This document shows, piece after piece, positions 22,330 through 32,278 of a stretch of 54,104 nucleotides of DNA. This DNA is from Syncephalis plumigaleata. Taxonomy: Eukaryota; Zoopagomycota; Zoopagomycetes; Zoopagales; Piptocephalidaceae. The translations under genes and the position numbers were made by a program. The stretch is taken from positions 1 to 54,104 of the forward strand of contig JAIXMF010000052.1 of NCBI GenBank assembly GCA_025201365.1. The letters are read 5' to 3'. Within the stretch, counting starts at the first letter, position 1, and each line of letters starts with the position of its first letter. Under the pieces are notes generated by a model. It saw nothing but the letters and a program-made list of their open reading frames with translations. It ran no database searches and was not told where the DNA came from.

Positions 22330-24202
22330 CTGATAATAAACTGGTCGTGCTTTATTGCATATTACATAGTTTTCCTACCAGTTAACATTGTTTGCCCTTA
22401 TCTTTTGCTAATGATCAATGAATGGATGTACTAATGCCGTTATTACCCTCTATTAGTGTCATGTTAGCTATTGATATATACTATGCAAATAAAGATATAG
22501 CCATCATATAGGATTGCCTCGGCACATATACAATATGCAATACAATGTCATACAGTACCACTACAAATACAAAGTGCTAAGCGACGTAATGGGTAGTAGT
22601 TAGCGCGGATATTATGTATGTACGCGTACTTTCACAACGCACGAGTAGAAGGCGTAGTGTTCGTTACGTATACATGTCGCAATCAGATGAACAAACAGCA
22701 CTGGCTAGTAATTAGCACGAGTACCGCGTACTTGCATATATGTATAAATCACGAGTAAGTAAGGCAAAGCAGCGAGTGGAGACGTTGTATGCTGGCAAGC
22801 AAGCGTGGTGCCTAATGCATAGCGCGAGTGTTACGTATGCGTACGTGTCCCCACATACTGCGAGCAAAGATCAGCAAGTCAACGCGAATAAAGTGGTACA
22901 ACGTGGCGAGCAAACGCTGTGAATAAAGAGCACGGCATGAAATAATAGAAATACACGAGTGAGGGCAAGGGATTGTCGCAAGCAAGTAGACAAGGGAGCG
23001 AGAAAGAGAGAACTGAATAGAGGATAGACCAGTATGAAAGACCCAATGGGGTATATGCCACGTTGATCGACAACGAATAAAGAACCAACTACTACACAGC
23101 GTGAAGAGCAAAGTGTGCTTATGACAGAGTATACAGATTGGAGTGAGGCTGCCGACGAGTAGCAATACAAAATACGAGTACGCGACATACAATCAATATA
23201 AACGACAAGTAGTCATTGGCAAAGCGGCATACTAGACGGGGACAAGACGACCGACCGAGAACAACACAAAGACTAGTAGTATACGCTTGCAACTAAGAGT
23301 AGCCTGTATATGACTGTAAACGAAGGTGGAGTAAGAGAAAAAGCATGAGTTGTAGTGGTGTATGTGTAGTCAGAAGACGAATAAAAGAATACAAAGCAAT
23401 AGACGAGTGAGTGTGTTAACGAGCATTGCTATCGTCTATGAGTGTCACGGTAATAGTTACGTGATTATTGAACGAGCAAATAAACAAACGAACGAAGGGG
23501 AGATGAGATAGTGGGTAAAGTAAAAGGTAAGAGGAAATTATAAGGAATGACATTAGTAAAAGCCAATAGATTTATTAATTTTTAATTACAATTGATCATT
23601 ACATTGATAATAAGTCACTCTACGATATAATCCACAGCCACTCAAAGCAAGTATCACTAGCCATATTGCAGTCGTTAGCGCACTCTGGGCAATCCACCGT
23701 ACACGAATGGCGAGTATATATGGCGACAAGCCAATTGATCATACAACCATCTTTTATATATGGTAATCCATACTTAAAGACATCATATACGCTAAACGCC
23801 GTACGGCAATTGTACAATCCTCTCTTCAATCCTTCTATCACAAATGGCAATGGTTATCCAGCTGCTTAAGAATGGATTCTATTAACATCTCTATTGATTA
23901 ACATTGAATTTTGTTATCTTTATTCACAATAATCAATAAACACTTTTCGCAACAACACTCCATTATAGAGTCTACACATTTATTAATAAAGGGCATCTTT
24001 AACAACTAATCGGTTAATAAGAACAAAAGTTAATGACTAACAATACCAACTGGTTGGAAAACCCTTGTACATTATGATATGGCATTGAATAGTAGCTTAT
24101 ATGAATACTTGAATCATTGCAATACATTATCATACTTTAATCACATAGCATATTAAGCTTATTAGCAAATATTTATGACAAAGTTTAATGCTGTAATGTT
24201 TA
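22330..24202. other. Gene-poor region including a purine-rich block
   Basis: After the PLAA 3' UTR, about 22560-23540 is strongly purine-rich on the + strand and full of recurring short words such as CGAGTAAG, GAGCAAA and GCAAGC. Its longest - strand open frame (to 23192) begins at TTG and reads as a Cys/Ser/Leu-rich low-complexity product, so I do not call it. No tRNA-like B box or rRNA sequence was seen. The remainder to 24202 is AT-rich apart from the orphan frame at 23620-23850. Confidence 0.5.
23620..23850 (-). other. Orphan cysteine-rich open frame, possible exon or gene remnant
   Basis: Seventy-six codons open on the - strand with no ATG near the start and a TAA just upstream, so it can only be coding as a terminal exon or as debris of a gene. 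Unlike other small frames here it is not low-complexity: it contains FSVYDVFKYGLPYIKDGC and a spaced cysteine set (C-x5-C-x2-C-x3-C-x7-C) ending FEWLWIIS. No upstream exon could be joined to it. No family recognised. Confidence 0.2.
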
Positions 24203-24784
24203 TTAATATCTACATTGACCGCTTAGTGCGCGATTATATTCACCATTGTAAATATCAATGGGTCTGTCAATACTATAAGCGGCAACTGCTCCGTTTTGGA
24301 AGTCCTTAACTATCCTTGAACAGTTGATGTAAGTTTGTCCCTTTTTTTTGCTATAGTGTATTAAATGGCCTGAAACGCTAGTTATCTCAGCGTAGCCATT
24401 CTCCGGTAAGTCAGGAAGACTACTGATGCCTACAGCCATATGATATCGTGCTTGATTTACTGATCTAGGCCAGCGGACAGATGGTATGTATTGTGGTACA
24501 AAAGCAATACCGATATGAGCGTTTAACGGATAATCAGTACTGGCATTAACTAGTGCTTCTGCAATCCTATTAACAAATAATCGTGCATTAGGCACATCAG
24601 CAGTTATTATACCACCCCCCAATGATAGGAAATCACTTCTCCAGCTTGGAGAAGGAGCTTCTAAATCTCTTCTGGCTAATCGTTCCACTATATCGCCTTC
24701 ACCACTGTCATAAATGGATGATGTAGGATGCGCTACTATTGCCGCTACAAATGCGAATGCAGTAAATACAAGTTTGAGCAACAT
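24203..24784 (-). CDS. Small secreted protein of unknown function
   Basis: A 193-residue single-exon protein. The N-terminus is a textbook signal peptide (MLLKLVFTAFAFVAAIVA, probable cleavage before HPTSS). A dibasic-like RLARRD at about residues 35-40 could be a propeptide site. The mature part is a compact, non-repetitive domain of mixed composition with motifs ARYHMAVGISSLPD, SGHLIHYSKKKGQTYINC and YNGEYNRALSGQCRY. It has two cysteines near the C-terminus, which could pair, and NAS and NCS glycosylation sequons. The ATG at 24784 directly begins the signal peptide. AT-rich flanks on both sides leave it isolated. I recognise no family. A secreted enzyme, inhibitor or host-interaction protein are all possible; nothing in the sequence decides between them. 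Confidence 0.7.
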   Translation of the reverse strand: MLLKLVFTAFAFVAAIVAHPTSSIYDSGEGDIVERLARRDLEAPSPSWRSDFLSLGGGIITADVPNARLFVNRIAEALVNASTDYPLNAHIGIAFVPQYIPSVRWPRSVNQARYHMAVGISSLPDLPENGYAEITSVSGHLIHYSKKKGQTYINCSRIVKDFQNGAVAAYSIDRPIDIYNGEYNRALSGQCRY

Positions 24785-25578
24785 AATGAAATGGAAAATG
24801 CTATGGAGAATAATGCTATGCTAAGTATATATGAACAGTATGCAAGAAATGAGAGAAATGCTAGACAATTGTAGAGATGCTGGACAAGAAATGCAATAAA
24901 AACAAAATGCGAAAAGTGCGGATATCGTGTAGACTTTGAAATGGTCGTGTTAATATACTAAAAAGGCCGCTGTAGACAATGTGCCATCATTGGCCAGTAT
25001 TAATATCAGGATTGGCATGGCTCGTCATTGCCATTGATGATGCCTTTGCAGTTACCCTTTTTTTATTGTCTACTTGTTATAATTGTTAATAAATCCATTT
25101 AGCTGTAGTATATACTTAGTATTTGTATTTGTACATGATGATGATGATGCTGGTGTATTTAAATGATTCGACATGTGGATTCATTGATTATTCGTATGAT
25201 TCATATGATATCCGGATCATCATCATTTACGCCGTGCACACTCTCGAATGTCATGCGTATGTGGTAAACATGTTTAACATAGAGAGCACATGCTTCCCTG
25301 TTCTTTGTCTTCGCCACCACAGTCAAGGAATGCATGCAGACAGGCATGCTGTCCTACCATGCGACCACTTTTGTAACATTTTAAGCAGCATATCCCTTAT
25401 GCTATAATAGCGAACATTTACGGCCATATTGGCTATAGCACCATTTCACGCCGTCTCTTTCCAACCTCTTATCTCTCCTATTCTATCATTCTATATTCGT
25501 AGTATTCTGTATCTTTCACATACTTGAACTAGCCGGCCTGTTCCTATATATACATACATACATCCTCACAAAGTCAAT
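24785..25578. promoter_or_regulatory. Divergent intergenic region between the secreted and the two-pass membrane protein genes
   Basis: AT-rich next to the secreted-protein start. A C/T-rich tract (about 25450-25490) and CATACATACATA (about 25549-25562) lie just before the membrane-protein ATG. A 94-codon + strand frame at 25123-25407 has no support beyond length. Confidence 0.5.
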
Positions 25579-27165
25579 ATGCGCCTACTTAATATCCCAC
25601 ACGAGCCGACTTCTCTTGTATTAGGTCGGGTATTTTATATAGTCATAGCTGTGGTAGCATCTACTCTAGCGTTTGCCTATTATGTAAAAGAAGCGCTAGA
25701 GATGAAAGATGTATATCAGGTGGAATATTACCCAGAAATACTCCCTGTTCCTGTTGTGCTATTTCGAGTTGTCACAAATTATACAGAACGGATTATACCT
25801 GGATTCACTGTAGCTGCCCAACCAAAAGACATATCATATACTTCAGTTGATGTAGAACAGGTGATGGATCATATATCATGGAACAAAAATGTTACCGATT
25901 CCAAATCGCTAATTCAAGATTGGAAATTAATTGGTGATGATCGAAGATACAACTCCTCTGATACTAATAATACGCTTCAAATGTTCATGATAAAGCCTGA
26001 TATTAATGCAACCTTCGCACCAAATATTACTAATATTAATAACAAGACCAAATCAAAAAAGCCAACTACCGAAATCACTATTTCATTTTGGTCATATATT
26101 CGACTTGAATCAAGTTTAGTTCTGAGTAGAAATTCAATCACAGTAGTTGACGTATTTGTGATCAACAATTCAACAATGATTGCGGATGGAATAAACGTAA
26201 AAGAACCACTCGATTTGGGTAGTATCAACGCACGATATCGATTTAGGGCGAATGCTGGTACAAAAGTTATGATAGACTTTCTTCAAAGCTATAAAGTAAC
26301 TAACGACAACGAGGAACCTATACGTGATGTACGTTTCACTGAACAAAGAGGACTTCATCCATCCACGATTGAATTCAGCATTGCTCCTGGAAACAAGCCA
26401 TCACCAGATGGAAAGACGTATATAGTGAAGAAGGAAAAGGCTAAGCGACCCCTCAACCCGATCCAGGTAGCAGGTACAGCTGGTGGTGCGTTTACGGTTA
26501 TTACATTTATTTTCACATTTCTGTTTGGTCAACGTCGTCTTCGACCATGGGGATTCGTACAACGACGACTTCTTCGCAACAAGATTCTCAAGCTATTGCC
26601 ATCATCTATGACTAGTCTCAAGTCATCGTATAAACCCGAGTTAAATCAAGACTCTATTACCGATATGACATATCTTAATCAACCACATCCACTTCAGCGT
26701 GGTATTACAACATCATGGATGCCAAAAACTACCGATGATAAAGACTATAACGCGAACATACTACATCAATCCTCATATCTTAATACACATCCTCATCCCG
26801 ATGAGATTGACCAACTTAGATATATGATGGATGTTCAGAAAACACAAATGGAGACGCAAAGAGCACAGATGGAAGCTCAAATGGAAGCTCAAATGAAGCA
26901 ATTTGCAATGATGTCAGATCGATTGGCAGCACTTGAAAGCGGCAACACCTGTCCTGATAATACTACTGCGATGCTGAATTCACTAATAGCGAACAATGGT
27001 CGTTTGCCGCACTTATCATTGAATCAACATACTAATTCCACCATTATGCCGTCTGGTACGGCATCGTCACTTGAGTCCCGCGTATCAAAGCTCGAGATGT
27101 TTCAATATCGACTGGGCACATTCTACTTGTCATCCGATTTATTCGATGACACAGCACATACATAA
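25579..27165 (+). CDS. Two-pass membrane protein with luminal/extracellular domain and coiled-coil tail
   Basis: A 528-residue single-exon protein. A first transmembrane helix (residues 15-36, GRVFYIVIAVVASTLAFAYYV) is followed by a domain of about 260 residues rich in N-x-S/T sequons, consistent with a glycosylated outward-facing domain of beta-rich look. A second helix (297-319, TAGGAFTVITFIFTFLFG) follows, then QRRLRPWGFVQRRLL, and a cytoplasmic tail with a coiled coil at about 410-455 made of QMExQ repeats. The Gly-rich helix followed by FG-x-x-RLRPWG-x-VQR recalls a lineage-expanded family of uncharacterised membrane proteins in Mucoromycota-type fungi; that is a recollection, not a search result. 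ATG at 25579; AATAAA at 27201. Function unknown. Confidence 0.75.
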   Translation: MRLLNIPHEPTSLVLGRVFYIVIAVVASTLAFAYYVKEALEMKDVYQVEYYPEILPVPVVLFRVVTNYTERIIPGFTVAAQPKDISYTSVDVEQVMDHISWNKNVTDSKSLIQDWKLIGDDRRYNSSDTNNTLQMFMIKPDINATFAPNITNINNKTKSKKPTTEITISFWSYIRLESSLVLSRNSITVVDVFVINNSTMIADGINVKEPLDLGSINARYRFRANAGTKVMIDFLQSYKVTNDNEEPIRDVRFTEQRGLHPSTIEFSIAPGNKPSPDGKTYIVKKEKAKRPLNPIQVAGTAGGAFTVITFIFTFLFGQRRLRPWGFVQRRLLRNKILKLLPSSMTSLKSSYKPELNQDSITDMTYLNQPHPLQRGITTSWMPKTTDDKDYNANILHQSSYLNTHPHPDEIDQLRYMMDVQKTQMETQRAQMEAQMEAQMKQFAMMSDRLAALESGNTCPDNTTAMLNSLIANNGRLPHLSLNQHTNSTIMPSGTASSLESRVSKLEMFQYRLGTFYLSSDLFDDTAHT

Positions 27166-27344
27166 TTATTGTTATTACTTACATATTCAATACTCATTAT
27201 AATAAATACTTTTCTCCTCTTTCATTAATATTATAATTGTTTTATTGATACATAATTTATGGACTGCTATATCATTTAGCTTGTTTCACACTATCGAATT
27301 TGCCTTATAGATGTTCATTTATTACATTCTAAATACAGGTATAA

Positions 27345-28180
27345 CTAGCGTAATGGTTGACGCTTTCGTGCACTGAACACGTAGATATCTTCACTCTGCC
27401 ATTGCTCATGTAGTTCATGCGGTTTTATATCGTGAAATGTAAATACTTGACCAAACTTGGCAAAGAACTCTGCTTCCTGATCGAATTGTCGTCGTTCAAA
27501 TGCAAGAATAATTTCCGTATTTTGACTAGCTAATCGATTCAACGTGTCAAGCAATGGATCGTATAGTGTAATGTCGAAAAGAAGATCCGACAACAATATG
27601 ACATCGATAAGCATCGATTCTAATGAAGATGGCACCGATTCGTCTGTCCAATCCATTACCATTGCTGTTACCTGGCATTCACTTGATGATATCAATGGAT
27701 TTATCGTAATGTTACGCTCCATTAATGGTAGTAACTCGGATTTATCAGTTAGTATAACTTGATCTGGCTCGGTTGTCTCTACAGCATTCGCTAATTGTTG
27801 TCGCCGATATTGTAGGCAATGAGCGAATACTAAGCCTACAATCCCGGTACCCGATCCTAATTCAATGGCTCGCGTAGGATACGGAAATGCTCGCTGACTG
27901 AATCGATTAGCATCCGTGGATGTTGCTGATACCGGTTGGAAGCATCGTTTCTCCAGATATTTAGCTAGAACTAGGCCGGCATCCCATACAGTGGCACCAG
28001 TACCGAAATGACTGTTACAACGTCGTTAGTCACGCTTGTTAGCTGTATCCTTCATGGTTAAGGAATATCGCCGATAGCTTACCATTCACCTGAGGGATCT
28101 TCAACTAAACAAAGCGGCTTTGCACTACTGATAGCGTCAAATTCGTATTCACGACTTGGCACAAGCTTTTCAATAGACAT
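27345..28180 (-). CDS. METTL21/EFM-type lysine methyltransferase
   Basis: SAM-dependent methyltransferase of the class I seven-strand, METTL21-like group, whose known members methylate lysines on chaperones and translation factors. Two exons: 28180-28083 and 28011-27345; 254 residues. The order of motifs fits: HFGTGATVWDAGLVLAKYLE, motif I AIELGSGTGIVGLVFA, acidic post-I ILTDKSELLPLMERNITIN, and DVILLSDLLFD at the position of the family's substrate-binding acidic motif. The single intron (GTAAGC...ACAG) falls just before HFGTG and gives Cys where relatives often have Trp, so this splice site deserves a check. The start lies 164 bases from that of TYR1 on the other strand. The exact substrate cannot be assigned. 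Confidence 0.85.
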
Positions 28181-28344
28181 CGTAGCAACGATAGAGGATA
28201 GGTGTTTCCTATTTTTACACGTAGCAAGGGGAATAAGAACGTAGTGAAATAGAAGGAATTCACCGCTACGATTACAACTGTTTCTCTCTTTTTATAGTTA
28301 GCTATTCTTTTGTTGTTTTCTTTTCGAGTACAATATTTGCAGAA
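28181..28344. promoter_or_regulatory. Bidirectional promoter of the methyltransferase and TYR1
   Basis: 164 bases between two divergent ATG codons, with TTTTTATAG and TTCTCTCTTTTT stretches. Shared control is possible but nothing functional links the two products. Confidence 0.5.
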
Positions 28345-30411
28345 ATGACCACGGTAGAAATTGGTATTATTGGGTTCGGCGATATGGGTCGACTTTATGC
28401 GCGTAAATTCGTGGAAGCCGGTTGGCCTCGGTAAGTAGTAGTAGTAGTAGTGCAACAACTTGCGTATTAACACTTGACGAACTCAACGAACTAGCTTGAA
28501 TGTTTGTGATCTACCTGCACGATATCCAGCACTCTGTGAGGAATGGGCGCGTAAGTGCTTGCTGCAAGTGATAGTGACCATAACTAAGGGATAGTTATAG
28601 ACCAACAGGCAATATGCGTATTACGCGACGGACATGAAGTGGCACGTCGAAGTGATTTTATTATCTATTCGGTGGAGGCCGAACTTATTGCTAAGGTAGT
28701 GGCACAGTATGGTGCATGTAAGTCTAGGAAAATAGAGAGTATATGATGCCATAACTAATCGTGTGACTATGATGATAGCGACGAAACTAGGTGCTGTAGT
28801 AGCAGGACAGGTGGGTTCTTTCTCCGTCAATAGCCATGTAATGTGTATATTTATTGGACGAGTAGACTTCTGTGAAAGCACCTGAAATCGAAGCATTCGA
28901 GAAATATCTACCGAGTGATGTGCAAATCGTTACGTGTCATTCACTTCATGGACCAGGGATTGATCCATCTGGTCTACCATTGGTAAGTGACGAATGCAAT
29001 AGTAACATGACGATAAACGCTTAACAAATGAATGAATGAATGAATAGGTGATTATTCGACATCGATGTGATGAAGAGAGATACCAGCTAGTGGTTAAGGT
29101 GCTTAGTAGTCTAGGCTCGGAACACGTCTACTTGACCTATGAAGAACATGATCGGTTAGTTGTAATTGATAGTAATGGATGGATTGTAACGATTTACTGA
29201 ATGAACATACATGTAGAATCACCGCTGATACTCAAGCTGTTACGCATATGACATTCCTTAGGTAGTAACAATAGGCCATTTGCGTAGATCTATAGATATA
29301 CTAACTGACAATGTATACATATACATATTACTTTTAGTATGGGCACTGCTTGGAAGACACAGTCCGTATTCCCGGTAAATAACATCGACAACCTGCTATA
29401 ATCGTTATAGATTGCTCATTATTAGCATCGTACGTGTATTTAGTGGGAGAATCAAGGCTACGTTGGTGGTATCGAGAATGTCAAAGTCAATATGGCACTA
29501 CGTATCTATGGCAGTAAATGGCATGTTTATGCTGGTAATCAATAGTGCATACTTCGTATAGTAGTAATGTCGTAACTGATCAACTATATGATATCCCTCT
29601 AGGATTGGCATTACTGAATCCAAGTGCCAAAATACAGATTGGTCAGTATTCACGATCTGTGTCAGAGTTGTTTACACTTATGATTCAAGAGCGTGCTGAT
29701 GAATTCAAGGAACGAGTGTATCAGGTAGTAATCCGATTGAGTACAAGTATTACGTTATCTAACAAGACTGCCATCATTGATATCTAGGCTGCTCAGTTTG
29801 TATTTGGCAAAGTGGAGAATGGACAACGACGAGCAAAGAGAATACTGCTATCCGATGAAGTACTCGATCAATTCTCATTGTCATCTGTGCCTAAAGAAAT
29901 ACGCAAACCCAACTCGCATTTGTCATTATTAGCAATGGTAATGTTCAATAATCCACAAATGTAAATATGCTATGGAATAGCTTGATAATCAAGGATGTTT
30001 AGGTTGATTGTTGGTATGCATTGCGTATCAATCCATATGATCATCTCATTTGTCAGACACCGCCATTCCGTCTCTGGCTAGGCATTGTCGAGTATTTATT
30101 CCATGATGAGGAAATGCTCGCCGGTTCCATTGAGGCAGCACTCTACGATAGAAGTGTTCGTGGTGAAGATTTGAATGTAAGCATGCATCTTTATTATTAT
30201 TACTTGACTAGCTGGCTAGTTAGCATTGCTAATTGTTCAATAGTTTTATTCGGCCGCACAAGGTTGGGCTCAATGCGTGGCACTAGGTAGCATGGAGGGA
30301 TATCGTCTACGATTCGAAGACACGTCGGCATTCTTTAGTGATCGTCTAAAGGATGCTGTACAACTAAGTTCGCAAATGATTGCCACCATTACTCGACGTA
30401 TTCACAAGTAG
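28345..30411 (+). CDS. TYR1: Prephenate dehydrogenase (tyrosine biosynthesis)
   Basis: Oxidatively decarboxylates prephenate to 4-hydroxyphenylpyruvate with NAD(P), the dehydrogenase step of tyrosine synthesis, in the cytosol. Thirteen exons: 28345-28430, 28495-28550, 28601-28717, 28779-28810, 28866-28982, 29048-29154, 29217-29261, 29338-29374, 29444-29534, 29603-29724, 29788-29937, 30003-30176, 30244-30411; 433 residues, close to fungal Tyr1. The Rossmann loop is GIIGFGDMGRLYARKF at the N-terminus. VARRSDFIIYSVEAE, the nicotinamide-side GAVVAGQTSVKAPE and the catalytic-region VTCHSLHGPGIDP are all in place. The chain is monofunctional with no chorismate mutase and no ACT domain. All twelve acceptors end in TAG. 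Exons of 32 and 37 bases are supported by unbroken homology. AATAAA at 30421. Confidence 0.95.
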
Positions 30412-30685
30412 TAGCATTACAATAAAATACATGAAACTATCACATACATGCATGCGATAATTCAATAGTAGCAAAGTCGAAATGATCAAAGGCAGCCATT
30501 ACAACAATATAAAGATGATGAGGATGATGACGTGCATGCTAATCATTCATCCACATATCGTCCTCTTTTCTACTTCTTTCCACTGTCATTATTGATATAC
30601 TTGTTCCACTAGTTAGTTGTAATCATCAAGTGCAGCTATTGCGTAATTTACACTTAGTCTATACTTTTCACTGCCCAGATTGTGT

Positions 30686-32278
30686 ATGGAACGTAGTCAT
30701 ACTGACGGTGGAGATTCAAAGCGCAAGCGCATTGCAAAAATGGTCGACACACCTCAGCATCTTGTGCTAGAGAACTACGCCGAGAACTATCAAGGCAAGT
30801 GTAGATAAAAGAACGACGGCGGCAATGACGACGAGTGAACGTGTGTGTACTAAACAACAATATATATATATATACGACAGGTCATGTCAAAATTGAACGT
30901 CTAGTCTTCATTGCGGAACGATGTCCCAATCTACAAGTTGACGCCTATCGATTGGCATTGGCGGAAATCAAAGCGAACACACTCGATGCTAAGCGGTACA
31001 AGCAACTGATTGTAAAGCTTAATGCGGCACTAGAATCGCACGGTCAAGCACCGATGGAGTTTGACGCGCAATGGGTTGAACAAACGGAGACAAAAGTAAA
31101 ACGACGATTCGATGAATTGGAAGCGGATTTAAAGGGATATCGCAGCAATCTAATCAAGGAGAGCATACGTGTAAGTGATCCAATAATTATGCTCTTATGT
31201 AATATATATGTGTAATAACGATAATGTTAATAATAATTATAGATTGGATTACATGAATTGGCCGATCATCATTATGCTTATGGCGATTTGACCAATGCTT
31301 TGAAAAACTATTCACGCGCTCGTGAATACTGCAGTACAGCGGCACAAACCATCGAGAACTGCTTGTCCATCATTCGTATCAGTCACGAGATCAACAACAT
31401 GTCTCATATTGCAAGTCAAGTGAGTAAGGCGCAGTCGATGCCGGAGGCTCAAGAGAACCCAATCATTACGGCCAAGTTGAATGCAAGTCTTGCCATTACG
31501 AAACTGGAAACGAACAAGTATAAACAAGTAGCGCAACTTATGACGGATATTGATTTCGCATCATTTACGAATGCTCATTATGAGGATGTGGTCGCTCCCA
31601 ACGATATCGCCATCTATGGTGGTCTTTGCGCGTTGGCCACCTTTAATCGTCGTGATCTCAAGTCTAAAGTGTTGGATAGTACGAATTTCCGACAATATTT
31701 GGAATTAGAACCGCAGATTCGCGAGCTTATCCTCGCATTCTACTATGCCGACTACGAAAAGTGTATGACGCTAATGGATCAATGGCGAGTAAGTATAGCT
31801 ATGTTATTATTATTACTAGGTATATACTGATTGATGATGCATATTGTAGAATGACTTTTTATTGGACTTGTATCTGCACTCTCATGTCAATACTCTCTAC
31901 TCGCAAATACAACACGCTCTACTTGTCCAGTATGTGAAGCCATTCCAGCGTGTCTCCCTTGCACGTATGGTAACTGCATTTGGCAGCCATTATACGCTAG
32001 AGTCATTGGAGAAAGAGTTGGTCTATCTCATTTCAGCCGATGTTCTTAATGCACGAATTGATGATGAGGAAAAGGTAAGCATAGTATATGAATATCACCA
32101 TGATATATATATTAGTATAAATAACTCGTGCATTTGTCATTAGGTATTGACGACATACCAACCGGATATACGCTATCAACTATACGATAAAGCGGTAAAG
32201 ATAGCCGAGACTTACGAGGCACAAACGCGTGCCATGCTAGTTTGTATGAAGTTGGCCAAGATTAATCTCGCTTCATAA
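30686..32278 (+). CDS. CSN1: COP9 signalosome subunit 1 (GPS1)
   Basis: Subunit of the COP9 signalosome, the complex that removes Nedd8 from cullins and so tunes cullin-RING ubiquitin ligases. Exons 30686-30794, 30881-31170, 31243-31788, 31850-32074 and 32144-32278; 434 residues. Signatures that separate it from the related proteasome subunit Rpn7 are present: KIERLVFIAERCPNL, LIKESIRIGLHELADHHY, GDLTNALKNYSRAREYC, NDIAIYGGLCALATF and YLELEPQIREL, followed by the PCI domain (LYLHSHVNTLYSQIQH ... LEKELVYLISADVLNARID). Intron 1 has a GC donor (G|GCAAGT); using it restores NYQGHVKIERL without a gap. AATAAA at 32454. A candidate partner subunit, CSN9-like, lies about 12 kb downstream. Confidence 0.95.
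30795..30880 (+). other. GC-AG intron in CSN1
   Basis: Starts GCAAGT after G and ends ATACGACAG, with a TA repeat before the acceptor. Apart from the C at position 2, the donor agrees perfectly with the consensus, as is typical of natural GC introns. A GTGTAG donor four bases later would also be in frame with a shifted acceptor use but inserts extra residues into a conserved block. Confidence 0.8.

Noticed and set aside
22812-23192. 126-codon - strand frame in the purine-rich block
   Set aside because: Begins at TTG, has no ATG before its last dozen codons, and its Cys/Ser/Leu composition follows from pyrimidine bias.
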